64,000 nt of DNA from CAIKBL01 sp964555355 (GTDB lineage Bacteria > Pseudomonadota > Gammaproteobacteria > Ga0077536). The DNA lies in the NCBI GenBank assembly GCA_964555355.1, contig CAZKRY010000003.1, forward strand, positions 1 through 64,000, written 5' to 3'. Below the pieces are notes generated by a model that saw only the letters and a program-made list of their open reading frames with translations, did no database searches and was not told the origin of the DNA. The translations under genes and the position numbers were made by a program. This document shows positions 45,762 through 53,891 of the stretch, one piece after another (the stretch's first letter is position 1; each line of letters opens with the position of its first letter).

Positions 45762-46662
45762 ATAACTCAAATCGCGCTTGTAATTGGGTCACCGTCTTTA
45801 ACCATTCATCCGGCGCAATACCGAGTGTTGCGAGAAGTGTTGGTTCGTGCGCCGGAATGGCGCCGCGCTTGTCGTCGCGGATGACACGGCCGCTGGTGTC
45901 GATGAGGTCGAGATAATCTTGCAGATTGAACGGGATCGCGGGCGAAATGTGTTTCGTAATCGCACTGGCGAATGACAATAACGCCGGCGTGGTCTGCTTG
46001 TTCGTTGACCCGTTCCTGGATTTCGCGATCTCAATCAGCCGTTGCTGAACCGAAGTGAAGTCCGAATCAATTGGGTCCTTCGATATACCGGCGCGAACTT
46101 GATTTAAGTCCACATACGCCATGGCTGTCAGTAGAGCGGCGTCATCAAGCAGCGCCTGGGATTTAAAACGTCCTTCCCAGAATCGTCCGGTACAGCCATC
46201 TTCTTGATTCGCCAGGCGTGCGAGCCATTCGTTCAAACACCGCATGAACCAGCTTAAGTCCGCTAAGCGGGCGGCCCAGATGGGAATACGGCAATCGAGA
46301 ATGGCTTGTTCGTTCTCGGTCATCGAGTCGCCCCGTAGGAACGCACGTGCACACGAGGGACCGGCATAAAGGCGAGTCCAGCGTTCAACTACCTCTCGCG
46401 GTGACCAGCATTGGGCCCGTTCAACATCGAGCCGAACGACCAAATGATAGTGGTTACTCATTAGCGCATACGCGCACAGGTCGATGGCAAAGGTCTCCGT
46501 GAGCAGCTTTAACCGCTCAAGCATCCATTGGCGCCGATGGCTGAAGGATTTTCCAGTCGTTTTATCTTCGCCGCATAGATAGGCACGCCGCACACAGCGG
46601 CCGATGCAATGGTAATAGGGGGTATCCGCGACGGATACGAGCGTAGAACGAGCGCGGGTCAT
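45655..46662 (-). CDS. Y1 (HUH) transposase-like protein, RAYT type
   Basis: 335-residue protein with the IS200/RAYT-type Y1 domain. The metal-binding HUH pair is H71-Y-H73 in SNHYHLVV; the likely nucleophile is Y183 in AYVDLNQVRAG, the conserved YxxLNxVRAG segment; GRFWEGRFKS precedes it. Longer than the compact RAYTs of enterics, with a C-terminal extension (about 215-335). Such genes are usually single-copy and flanked by the palindromes they act on. Here copies of a TGGRTGTCCT motif flank it in opposite orientations. The gene's 3' end lies in the 320-bp tandem repeat. Function as a domesticated or mobile transposase is inferred. Confidence 0.88.
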   Translation of the reverse strand: MTRARSTLVSVADTPYYHCIGRCVRRAYLCGEDKTTGKSFSHRRQWMLERLKLLTETFAIDLCAYALMSNHYHLVVRLDVERAQCWSPREVVERWTRLYAGPSCARAFLRGDSMTENEQAILDCRIPIWAARLADLSWFMRCLNEWLARLANQEDGCTGRFWEGRFKSQALLDDAALLTAMAYVDLNQVRAGISKDPIDSDFTSVQQRLIEIAKSRNGSTNKQTTPALLSFASAITKHISPAIPFNLQDYLDLIDTSGRVIRDDKRGAIPAHEPTLLATLGIAPDEWLKTVTQLQARFELFIGSPHRLHQLATRRGWRWVKGLAASRRLYARANE

Positions 46663-46721
46663 CCTTGACCTCCATGAAGTGCAATCGCAACGGCATCCAT
46701 GCCGTCAGCCACAAATTATTC

Positions 46722-46813
46722 TTGGCGATGTACTATGTCAATTCAGTGGGTGTCCTGAATCTAGTACTTTGGCGATGTACTATGTCAATTCAGTGGGTGT
46801 CCTGAATCTAGTA
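46722..46813. repeat. Direct repeat, two 45-bp units upstream of the transposase
   Basis: Units at 46722-46766 and 46769-46813 (period 47) are identical. Each holds the small palindrome ATTCAG-n8-CTGAAT around TGGGTGTC. They lie 60 bases before the transposase start and contain the TGGGTGTCCT variant of the motif found inverted on the far side of the gene. Probable REP-like ends recognised by the Y1 protein. Confidence 0.85.
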
Positions 46814-46902
46814 ACACCATCGATCCGCTGCCGGGATGCTCCAGCATTTCAATTCTGCGCTCGTGGTCCGCTCGCCTATTTGCGAGCAATCGATACGTTT
46901 AA

Positions 46903-47157
46903 TCAGTAGTGATAACGCATTTGCGCGATTCGAAGAATACCACCCTCAACGGAGTACACGAGCCGATGCTCGTCGTTAATTCGGCGAGACCGGAACCCCG
47001 CCAGCGCATGCTTGAGTGGCTCAGGCTTTCCAATCCCCTCAAATGGATTGCGCTGAATATCTTGGATCAGTCCGTTAATCCGCTTCACCATCGCCTTATC
47101 CGATTTTTGCCAATAGAGATAATCTTCCCAAGCATGCTCGGAAAACTGGATCTTCAT
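46903..47157 (-). CDS. yoeB: YoeB (Txe/YoeB family) mRNA interferase toxin
   Basis: 84 residues, the same length as E. coli YoeB, with the active-site residues at the same numbers: E46, R65 and H83, ending in Y84. Ribosome-dependent mRNA cleavage at the A site is the family activity. The start overlaps the antitoxin stop by 4 bases, giving strict coupling with yefM upstream. Confidence 0.95.
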   Translation of the reverse strand: MKIQFSEHAWEDYLYWQKSDKAMVKRINGLIQDIQRNPFEGIGKPEPLKHALAGFRSRRINDEHRLVYSVEGGILRIAQMRYHY

Positions 47158-47405
47158 TCAATGAGCTTCCGAGAAGTGCCTCCGCCGGATTTGAGTTCCA
47201 CGATAGATTCAATCAAGCGCTTGGCATTCTTTGGACTGCGAAGCAGGTACGCGGTCTCTTCCAGTGCCTGGTAGTCGTCCAACGACATCATCACGACCGA
47301 TTGCGAATTCTTCCGCGTGATGACAATAGGCGCGTGGTCATCGCATACTTTGTCCATGGTGTTGGCAAGCTTACTGCGTGCTTCGGAATAGGTGAGTGTG
47401 TCCAT
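47154..47405 (-). CDS. yefM: YefM (Phd/YefM family) antitoxin
   Basis: 83 residues; the N-terminal half (LTYSEARSKLANTMDKVCDDHAPIVITRKNSQSVVMMSLDDYQALEET) is the DNA-binding YefM fold and the C-terminal tail wraps the toxin. First gene of the yefM-yoeB pair. A pair of TGTACA sites just upstream matches the known operator type, supporting autorepression with toxin as corepressor. Confidence 0.95.
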   Translation of the reverse strand: MDTLTYSEARSKLANTMDKVCDDHAPIVITRKNSQSVVMMSLDDYQALEETAYLLRSPKNAKRLIESIVELKSGGGTSRKLIE

Positions 47406-47422
47406 ACGGCTTCATCTTAATA

Positions 47423-47440
47423 TGTACAACTCACTGTACA
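47423..47440. promoter_or_regulatory. YefM-YoeB operator: two TGTACA palindromes
   Basis: TGTACA occurs at 47423-47428 and 47435-47440, centres 12 bases apart, 18-35 bases upstream of the yefM start. The E. coli yefM-yoeB operator uses two sites with the same TGTACA core and similar spacing, one helical turn apart. Operator function is inferred by that match. Confidence 0.75.
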
Positions 47441-47636
47441 ATAGAGGGCGTCCTCCAACAAGCCGCTCAGCACGGACTCGCGCTAAAACGACAATAAACG
47501 AAGCTACGAGAGCTCGCTGCTTTGACCCCTTGCGTAAGGCACTCTGTCTTACTGGAACGCACAGCTGCGGTGAGCGACCGAGGTGTGGGACAGATAAACA
47601 TTGAGATCACTGGCAACGCAATAGAATCACACACAA

Positions 47637-49187
47637 ATGACTCCACACCAAATCAACGACAACACCCCCATCCTCGTCGGCGGCGGTCAATACGTCGATC
47701 GCGCGCCCGCTTCCGCGCAATCGTTATCACCGGCCGACATTGCCGCTGAGGCCGCGCGGCGCGCGCTTGCGCACAGTGGCGCTGCCGCGGGCTTCACCCA
47801 AGTGATCGATGTGCTGGCCGTCGCACGGCTCTTCGAGCATTCGGTGCGCAATAAGGTCATGTGGCCAAATCCGTTTGGGTGTTCGAACAACATGCCTTGG
47901 TCGGTGGCGCGGCGCTTGGATTTTCAGCCGCGGCGCGCGCTTTATGCCGAAGTCGGCGGTGAAACGCCACAGCGTTTAGTCAATCAAATGGCGGAAGCCA
48001 TTTACCATGGCGAGATTCGCGCCTGCCTCTTAACCGGGGCGGAGGCGTTAGCCACCATTCGGCAGGCAACGCGCGCCGGCCTTACCTTTGATTGGCGGGA
48101 AACGGATGACCGGCCGTTTGAAGATTTATGGCCGCTCGATCCGATGTTGAGCGAGTACGAAACACGGCATGGCGTTGCGTATCCAATCCGGGTGTACTGC
48201 CTGTTCGAGCAGGTTCTGCGGCACGAACTTGATTTATCGCTTGAGGCATATCGCCACCGCCTCGGGCAAGTATTCGCCCCGTTCAGCGCGGTGGCGGCCG
48301 CTAATCCGTATGCGCAGTTCCCACAAGCGCGCAGTGCGGTGGAAATCGCCACGCCCAGCACGCAAAACTTTTTATTGAGCGAACCCTACACCAAGTGGAT
48401 GGTCGCGCAGGATGCCGTCAATCAAGGTGCAGCGGCGGTGTTAACGTCCGTGAAAATTGCGCGCGAGTTCGGTATTCCGGAATCGAACTGGATCTTTTTG
48501 CGCTCCTACGCCGATGTCGACGATCAATTCATTGTGAATCGCCCGCGCCTTGCTAACTCTCACGCGCAAGGGCTTGCGCTATCGCGCGCGCTCGACGATA
48601 GCGGTCTTTCGCTTGCCGAGATTGCGCTCATTGATCTCTACAGTTGTTTTCCCATCGCGGTCACGAGTGCCTGCGAACACTTAGGCATCGATCCGCTGGG
48701 CGGCCGCGCACTCACGCTAACCGGCGGCCTTCCGTACTTCGGCGGACCCGGTAACAACTACAGTCTGCATGCCATTGCCGAAGTCGCGGCACGGTTGCGC
48801 AACGCACCGAACACGCACGCGCTTATTGCCGCGAACGGCGGTTATCTCTCCAAACATTCCGTCGGCGTATACAGCACGCGCTTGGATGGCGCGTGGCAGC
48901 CGCGCTCGAGTGCGCTTGAACGCGCGCAAGCCAACGCGCCGAGCGGAATTGTGGTCGCGGAAGTGGCTAACGGCGCGGCGACGATTGAGTCCTACACCGC
49001 GGACTATCACAAGGATGCGCCGGCCGGCGGTTATATCGTGGGACGCTTAGCCGATAACCGGCGGTTTCTCGCAGTTCCGCAACCGGGTGACGCGGCGGCA
49101 CAAGGACTATTGTTTGCGCCTAAGCCCATCGGCGTGCCGATTGCGGTCACGCATCGCGACGGCGTTAATTATTTCGCCGCACGCTAG
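47637..49187 (+). CDS. Thiolase-like acetyl-CoA acetyltransferase family protein
   Basis: 516 residues of the SCP2/type-II thiolase-like group with the extra C-terminal domain (VAEVANGAATIESYTADYHKDAPAGGYIVGRL). Recognisable segments are ILVGGGQYVDRAP, AEAARRALAHSGA, AIYHGEIRACLLTGAEAL, DLYSCFPIAV and the NGGYLSKHSVGVYST motif with the catalytic-type histidine. Expected to act in thiolytic cleavage or condensation of acyl-CoA. Members of this group often lack the canonical N-terminal catalytic cysteine, so activity is uncertain. Its end overlaps the convergent ABM gene by 4 bases. Confidence 0.85.
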   Translation: MTPHQINDNTPILVGGGQYVDRAPASAQSLSPADIAAEAARRALAHSGAAAGFTQVIDVLAVARLFEHSVRNKVMWPNPFGCSNNMPWSVARRLDFQPRRALYAEVGGETPQRLVNQMAEAIYHGEIRACLLTGAEALATIRQATRAGLTFDWRETDDRPFEDLWPLDPMLSEYETRHGVAYPIRVYCLFEQVLRHELDLSLEAYRHRLGQVFAPFSAVAAANPYAQFPQARSAVEIATPSTQNFLLSEPYTKWMVAQDAVNQGAAAVLTSVKIAREFGIPESNWIFLRSYADVDDQFIVNRPRLANSHAQGLALSRALDDSGLSLAEIALIDLYSCFPIAVTSACEHLGIDPLGGRALTLTGGLPYFGGPGNNYSLHAIAEVAARLRNAPNTHALIAANGGYLSKHSVGVYSTRLDGAWQPRSSALERAQANAPSGIVVAEVANGAATIESYTADYHKDAPAGGYIVGRLADNRRFLAVPQPGDAAAQGLLFAPKPIGVPIAVTHRDGVNYFAAR

Positions 49188-49489
49188 TCGCGCTTGAAAC
49201 CGTAATCGCGCTGAATCGTCGCTACTTGTACGCGGTACTTGGCGTACCAGGTTTGGCGGCCTTTGGCTTGCGCGGCCTGGTGTTCTTGGTCGCGCTTCCA
49301 GCGAACAATGCTCGCCTCATCCGGCCAATACGAGAGGGCGACTTCCTCACCGTCTGGCGTAGACGCAAATACAAATTCCTTGCAACCGTATTCCGCAATT
49401 GCCTTATCGCGCATCGCGAGCGCGGTGGCTAGGTAGGCATCGTCCATTTGATGGGGATGGGCGCGAAAAATCACAACAACATCGCTCAT
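49184..49489 (-). CDS. Antibiotic biosynthesis monooxygenase (ABM) family small protein
   Basis: 101 residues with the dimeric ferredoxin-like ABM fold: VVVIFRAHPHQMDDAYLATALAMRDKAIAEYGC, EEVALSYWPDEASIVRWKRDQEHQAAQAKGR, WYAKYRVQVATIQRDYGF. The WKRDxEHxxAQxxGRxxWYxxY pattern is common to stand-alone ABM proteins of unknown substrate; some are heme-degrading or quinone-forming. Lies between the thiolase-like and HIBCH-like genes, on the opposite strand. Confidence 0.82.
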   Translation of the reverse strand: MSDVVVIFRAHPHQMDDAYLATALAMRDKAIAEYGCKEFVFASTPDGEEVALSYWPDEASIVRWKRDQEHQAAQAKGRQTWYAKYRVQVATIQRDYGFKRD

Positions 49490-49614
49490 AGCGGCTCCTC
49501 GGTAACGCCAACGTCATTTGTGCCTAGACCTTACGCTCAAAACGCATGCCGCGATACTTAAACGGCCTCGTGCCCGCTAAAATGACGGCTCCCTTTTGCC
49601 CGGATCTTACCGAT

Positions 49615-50775
49615 ATGAGCGCGTCCCCCGCCCCCGTCCTCTTCGAGACCCTTACCGCGACGAACGGTCGCCTCATCGGCATCGCGCGGCTCAACGCCGA
49701 GAAGTCGTTGAACTCGCTGACGCTCGACATGATCGACCTCTTATGGGAGCGGTTTTCCGCGTGGGCGAACGATCCCGCGATCGCCGCGGTCATGCTGGAA
49801 GGCGCCGGCGAACGTGCGTTTTGCGCCGGCGCCGATTTGCACCGCTTGCATGCCTCGATTTTGGAGCACCGCGCTTCCGCCGCGCGCGATGACATTCGCA
49901 CTAACGCGTACGCACTCGACTTTTTCACGCGAGAATATCGTTTGGATTACCTGCTGCACACCTACCCCAAGCCGCTGATTGCTTGGGGCCATGGTGTCGT
50001 CATGGGGGGCGGCATGGGACTCTTGGTCGGCGCGAGCCATCGCGTGGTCACGGAGCAAGTTCGAATCGCGATGCCGGAAATCAACATCGGGCTTTATGCC
50101 GATGTTGCCGGAAGTTGGTTTCTACGCCGCACTCCGGGCCGCACAGGAATTTTCTTGGCACTCACCGCCGCGCAACTTGGTGCGCAGGACGCGCTCTTCG
50201 CTGGCTTAGCCGATTTTCAGGTGTTGCATGCTCGTAAAGCAGAATTTTTAGACCGGCTCAAGAGTTGTGACTGGCAAGACAACGCCACCGCGAATCGTCG
50301 CCAACTAACCAAATTGCTCACGGCATTGGCGGAACGCGTGGGTAGCCCGGGGCCGTTACGCACAAACTTTGATCTCATCAATGACCTCTGCGCGAGCGAT
50401 GATCCGCATGAAGTGGTCACGCGCATCACAACCTTAAGAAGCGATGACGCCTGGATGACGCGCGCAGCCGCAACACTCGCCGCCGGCTCTCCGACCACGG
50501 CAATTTTGTCGATCGAACTGCAGCGCCGCCTTCAACTTTGTTCGTTGGCGGAAGTTTTTCGCGCCGAACTCACTGCCTCGCTCATGTGTGCCGCCCGTCC
50601 CGATCTCGTGGAAGGCATTCGCGCGTTGCTGATCGATAAGGACAAAAATCCGCGCTGGCAGCCAGCACAAGTTTCTGCGGTGACGCCGGCCTGGATCGAT
50701 GCGTATTTCAAAAGTCCTTGGGCTGCTGAAAATCATCCTCTACGAGAATTGGGCTTTACGGCACACTCAACATGA
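49615..50775 (+). CDS. Enoyl-CoA hydratase/isomerase family, 3-hydroxyisobutyryl-CoA hydrolase-like
   Basis: 386 residues from ATG 49615; an ATG at 49579 is an alternative. Crotonase fold with oxyanion-hole segments GERAFCAGADLHRLH and HGVVMGGGMGLLVGASHRV, and the catalytic region MPEINIGLYADVAGSWFLRR, which keeps the Glu and Asp characteristic of HIBYL-CoA hydrolases (IGLFPDVGGS type). Length beyond 350 residues also favours HIBCH over simple hydratases. Expected to hydrolyse a hydroxyacyl-CoA in valine-like or branched-chain breakdown. Confidence 0.85.
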   Translation: MSASPAPVLFETLTATNGRLIGIARLNAEKSLNSLTLDMIDLLWERFSAWANDPAIAAVMLEGAGERAFCAGADLHRLHASILEHRASAARDDIRTNAYALDFFTREYRLDYLLHTYPKPLIAWGHGVVMGGGMGLLVGASHRVVTEQVRIAMPEINIGLYADVAGSWFLRRTPGRTGIFLALTAAQLGAQDALFAGLADFQVLHARKAEFLDRLKSCDWQDNATANRRQLTKLLTALAERVGSPGPLRTNFDLINDLCASDDPHEVVTRITTLRSDDAWMTRAAATLAAGSPTTAILSIELQRRLQLCSLAEVFRAELTASLMCAARPDLVEGIRALLIDKDKNPRWQPAQVSAVTPAWIDAYFKSPWAAENHPLRELGFTAHST

Positions 50776-50800
50776 ACGCGTCAGCAGCGGTCAAAATCGA

Positions 50801-50953
50801 TCGTAGGTTGGGCTGACGCAGGAAGCCCAGCGACCTTGAAGCGCATGCATCACCCATCTTGATGAAAGAGGCGCGTTCTGTGTTGGGGTTCGTTGCACTC
50901 ACCCCAACCTACAGCCGTAATCGTAGGTTGGGGTGAGCAACGCGAACCCCAAC
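50801..50953. repeat. Three copies of a GTAGGTTGGG dispersed repeat
   Basis: Copies at 50801-50834 (plus), 50882-50912 (minus) and 50923-50953 (plus) share GTAGGTTGGGGTGAG...CAACGCGAACCCCAAC; each is itself an interrupted dyad (TTGGGGT/ACCCCAA). The last two form an inverted pair that could fold as one large hairpin. This family is widespread between genes in Proteobacteria. The rest of the 271-base gap before the MetE-like gene holds no gene. Confidence 0.85.
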
Positions 50954-51046
50954 GAATGGAGCGACGTTGTTCTTTCACAGCGACCCACTAAGACTTCAAT
51001 GATCCAATCGCAATGTGAGAATTTTTAAGCGACTAAAGGAACGGCG

Positions 51047-52195
51047 ATGACGCAAAGCACAGAGCGCTTCTTGACCACCCATACCGGCAGTCTGCCGCGA
51101 CCGGAAGATTTAATCCGGATGATGTACGCCAAAGAAGAGGGTGTGCCGGTAGACGCCGCCGCGCTTGCCACGCGCATTCGCGCGGCGGTTGATGAGGTGG
51201 TGCACAAACAGGCCGCCGCCGGGATCGATCTCATCAACGATGGCGAGATGTCCAAACCAAGTTACGCCACGTATATCAAAGATCGATTGAGCGGCTTTGG
51301 CGGCACCAGCAATCCACCGCCGTATCAAGACTTGCTCGAATTTCCGGAGATGGCAAAACGCGTCTTCAACGATCCGGGCCGCGCGCGGCGAAAGACCCCG
51401 GGCTGCAATGGCGCCATCCGTCTGAACGATGCCGAGGCCGCGCCACGCGATGCGGAAAACTTGCGCGCCGCCCTCGCAACCGTGCCGTCAAAAGGCGGGT
51501 TCATGAGCGCGGCCTCACCTGGCGTGGTATCGCTCTTTTTTTGGAATGATTTTTACCCCTCCCACGAGACGTATCTGCAAGCCATCGCGGATGCCATGCG
51601 GCACGAGTATGAAACGATCGCACGCGCGGGGTTTGTCTTGCAGATCGATTGCCCGGATCTCGCGATGGGCCGCCACATTCAATACGCCAATTTGAGCCTG
51701 GCCGAATTTCGCCAGCGCATGCACCTGCATATCGAAGCCTTAAACCATGCGGTGGCGAATATCCCGGCCGAACAGCTGCGGTTGCATCTGTGTTGGGGAA
51801 ACTATGAAGGCCCGCATCACTGCGACGTGCCGCTGAAAGACATCATCGATGTGGTGTTCACGGTCAAAGCTCAGGCGATTTCGTTTGAAGCCGCCAATCC
51901 GCGACATGCGCACGAGTGGACGGTATTCGAGTCCATCAAATTGCCGGACAACAAAGTACTGATCCCGGGCGTGCTGGAATCGAAAACGAATTTCATCGAA
52001 CACCCGGAACTGGTCGCGCAGCGGATTGGCAACTTTGCCAAGCTGGTTGGCCGCGAGCGCGTCATCGCGGGCACTGATTGCGGGTATGGCACCTGGGTGG
52101 GGCAGGCAGCGGTCGATCCGCAGATCGTCTGGGCCAAGCTCGCCGCGTTGGCCGAGGGCGCGCGCTTGGCGAGCCAACAGTTCTGGCGCGCGTGA
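51047..52195 (+). CDS. Cobalamin-independent methionine synthase II (MetE C-terminal-like) family protein
   Basis: 382 residues, a single TIM-barrel zinc methyl- or alkyl-transferase domain without MetE's N-terminal half. Zinc-ligand candidates are H247 and C249 (RLHLCWGN), E281 and C345 (GTDCGYGTW), matching the MetE pattern. THTGSLPRPEDLI and NDGEMSK are family landmarks. Related stand-alone proteins include epoxyalkane:coenzyme M transferase and many uncharacterised catabolic members. With a diiron monooxygenase 49 kb away, epoxide handling is possible but unproven. Confidence 0.85.
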   Translation: MTQSTERFLTTHTGSLPRPEDLIRMMYAKEEGVPVDAAALATRIRAAVDEVVHKQAAAGIDLINDGEMSKPSYATYIKDRLSGFGGTSNPPPYQDLLEFPEMAKRVFNDPGRARRKTPGCNGAIRLNDAEAAPRDAENLRAALATVPSKGGFMSAASPGVVSLFFWNDFYPSHETYLQAIADAMRHEYETIARAGFVLQIDCPDLAMGRHIQYANLSLAEFRQRMHLHIEALNHAVANIPAEQLRLHLCWGNYEGPHHCDVPLKDIIDVVFTVKAQAISFEAANPRHAHEWTVFESIKLPDNKVLIPGVLESKTNFIEHPELVAQRIGNFAKLVGRERVIAGTDCGYGTWVGQAAVDPQIVWAKLAALAEGARLASQQFWRA

Positions 52196-52212
52196 AGGTT
52201 ATACTGCCGGCC

Positions 52213-52878
52213 ATGAACACCACCCCAGCACCCGCTAGACCTTCGGCCTCCGTCGTTGTCGTCCGTGAAGGACAACAGATGATCGAGATCCTGCTACTCC
52301 GACGCAATGAGAAAATCGCCTTCCACGGCGGCGCCTGGGTGTTTCCCGGCGGGCGTGTCGATGACAGCGATGATGCAAGTAGCGAGCTTGAAATCGCGAA
52401 GCGCGCCGGCGCGCGAGAAACATTAGAAGAAACCGGCCTTACGATTGGCGTCGATGCGTTATTGCCATTCGCGCATTGGACGACGCCCGTCGATCTGCCC
52501 AAGCGCTTCGCGACCTGGTTTTTCTATGCACCGTATCGCGGCGCGGAGCCGGTGCAGGTGGACAATTCCGAGATCGTCGATTTCCGTTGGTTAAGCCCTG
52601 CCGCCGCACTCGCACAACATACGACCGGCGAACTCGTATTGCCCGCGCCAACCTTTGTGACGCTGCTGGGATTACGTGAAGTAGCTTCTCTCCACGCGCT
52701 CACCGCGCAGACCTATGCGATTCAACGCTTCGAACCGCGGTTGGTACCGTTTGAAGGCGGACGCTGCACGCTGTATCAAGAGGATGCCGGTTACGCGAGC
52801 GGTGATTTTCATGCCGTTGGTCCACGGCATCGCTTGCTCATGCAAGGAACGGATTGGCGTTACGTGCGGGAATTTTGA
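52213..52878 (+). CDS. NUDIX hydrolase (NUDT19-like)
   Basis: 221 residues from ATG 52213, 18 bases after the MetE-like stop. The NUDIX box is expanded: GGRVDDSDD is separated from RETLEETGL by an insertion, an arrangement seen in the NUDT7/NUDT19 CoA-diphosphatase-like group. FHGGAWVFPGG precedes it. Hydrolysis of CoA or acyl-CoA to the 4'-phosphopantetheine form is a plausible role in an acyl-CoA-rich locus. Stop codons of this and the convergent oxidoreductase gene abut (TGATCA). Confidence 0.85.
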   Translation: MNTTPAPARPSASVVVVREGQQMIEILLLRRNEKIAFHGGAWVFPGGRVDDSDDASSELEIAKRAGARETLEETGLTIGVDALLPFAHWTTPVDLPKRFATWFFYAPYRGAEPVQVDNSEIVDFRWLSPAAALAQHTTGELVLPAPTFVTLLGLREVASLHALTAQTYAIQRFEPRLVPFEGGRCTLYQEDAGYASGDFHAVGPRHRLLMQGTDWRYVREF

Positions 52879-53874
52879 TCAACGACAGCGCACGACAATC
52901 TTGCCTTGCTGTCGATTCGATTCCATATGCCGATGCGCGGCGACGATCTCGTCTAACTCAAACACCCGATCGACCTCCGGCTTATAACGACCGGCCGCGA
53001 GGCCGGCGGCCACTGCGGCGGTGCCACGCGCATAACGCTCCGGAAAATTGATGACCTCAAATACCGAGTAACCGCGCAGCGTAAGGCCTTTGGCGAGGCC
53101 AAGGCCTGTGGGAAACAAGGATGGCTCACCACCCAACCGGCCGTAGACAAAAATTCTGCCGTGATAACGCGTGGCTTCCGCGAGGTTGACCAACTCAGGC
53201 CCCGCCACCGGATCGAACACCATATCCGCACCGCGCCCATCCGTTAATGCCAAAATCTCCGCAGCCATAGCCTGCCCCTGCGCCGCCACGATGTGATCGG
53301 GCGTTTGCTCGGCGATGAACGCGCGTTTGGTTTCATCTCGCGTGACCGCGATGATTCGTGCACCGAGTTCGCGCGCCATCTGCATCGCGGCGACGCCGAC
53401 ACTGCTGCTCGCGGCGCGAATGACCACCGTCTCGCCCGCTTGTAGCTTGCCGTATTCAACGAATGCGCCCCACACCGTGAGGTACGGCATCCACACCGCG
53501 GCGCCTTGCGTCCAGGAGAGATTTTCGGTCAGCGGCATGACGGCATGCGCCGGTACGCGCGCTACCTCGCCGTAGCTCCAGTAATAACCCATTTTGAAAG
53601 ACGGGACGGTGCTGACCCGCGCGCCAATTTTGATATTACGAACGTCCGGCCCAATGGCGCGCACGATGCCGCTGGCTTCGTATCCTAATGTCGATGGCAG
53701 CACGGGTTCGTACTGCGGATAAAGACCCCGCCTAAACATGATCTCGGCGCGATTTAAGCCAAAGGCATACACCTCCAACACCACATCATCACGCTGCGCT
53801 TCCGGCATCGGCAGGTCGTCCAACTGCAGTACCTCGGCCTCTCCGGTGCGATGAAAACGAACGACGCGCGGCAT
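52879..53874 (-). CDS. MDR superfamily oxidoreductase (quinone oxidoreductase-like)
   Basis: 331-residue medium-chain dehydrogenase/reductase. GroES-like domain (about 25-120, GYEASGIVRAIGPDVRNIKIGARV) and NAD(P)-binding Rossmann domain (AASSSVGVAAMQMARELGARIIAVTRDETKRAF). No zinc-binding cysteine cluster, so it belongs with NADPH:quinone oxidoreductase-like enzymes that reduce alkenals or quinones. Lies 17 bases downstream of the CoxL-type gene on the same strand and may be its operon's last gene. Confidence 0.9.
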   Translation of the reverse strand: MPRVVRFHRTGEAEVLQLDDLPMPEAQRDDVVLEVYAFGLNRAEIMFRRGLYPQYEPVLPSTLGYEASGIVRAIGPDVRNIKIGARVSTVPSFKMGYYWSYGEVARVPAHAVMPLTENLSWTQGAAVWMPYLTVWGAFVEYGKLQAGETVVIRAASSSVGVAAMQMARELGARIIAVTRDETKRAFIAEQTPDHIVAAQGQAMAAEILALTDGRGADMVFDPVAGPELVNLAEATRYHGRIFVYGRLGGEPSLFPTGLGLAKGLTLRGYSVFEVINFPERYARGTAAVAAGLAAGRYKPEVDRVFELDEIVAAHRHMESNRQQGKIVVRCR

Positions 53875-53891
53875 GCCATGGCTCCCTTAAC

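Noticed and set aside
45201..45916. Two overlapping plus-strand frames with identical first 80 or so residues
   Set aside because: They are read from the two 320-bp repeat units, partly antisense to the transposase gene, and match no family.
45095..46813. CRISPR array
   Set aside because: Repeats are few, unevenly spaced and flank a Y1 transposase; no cas genes and no regular spacers.
47441..47636. attC-like CAACAAGCCGCTCAGC sequence upstream of the thiolase-like gene
   Set aside because: The complementary GTTRRRY end is missing; similarity is limited to a short stretch.
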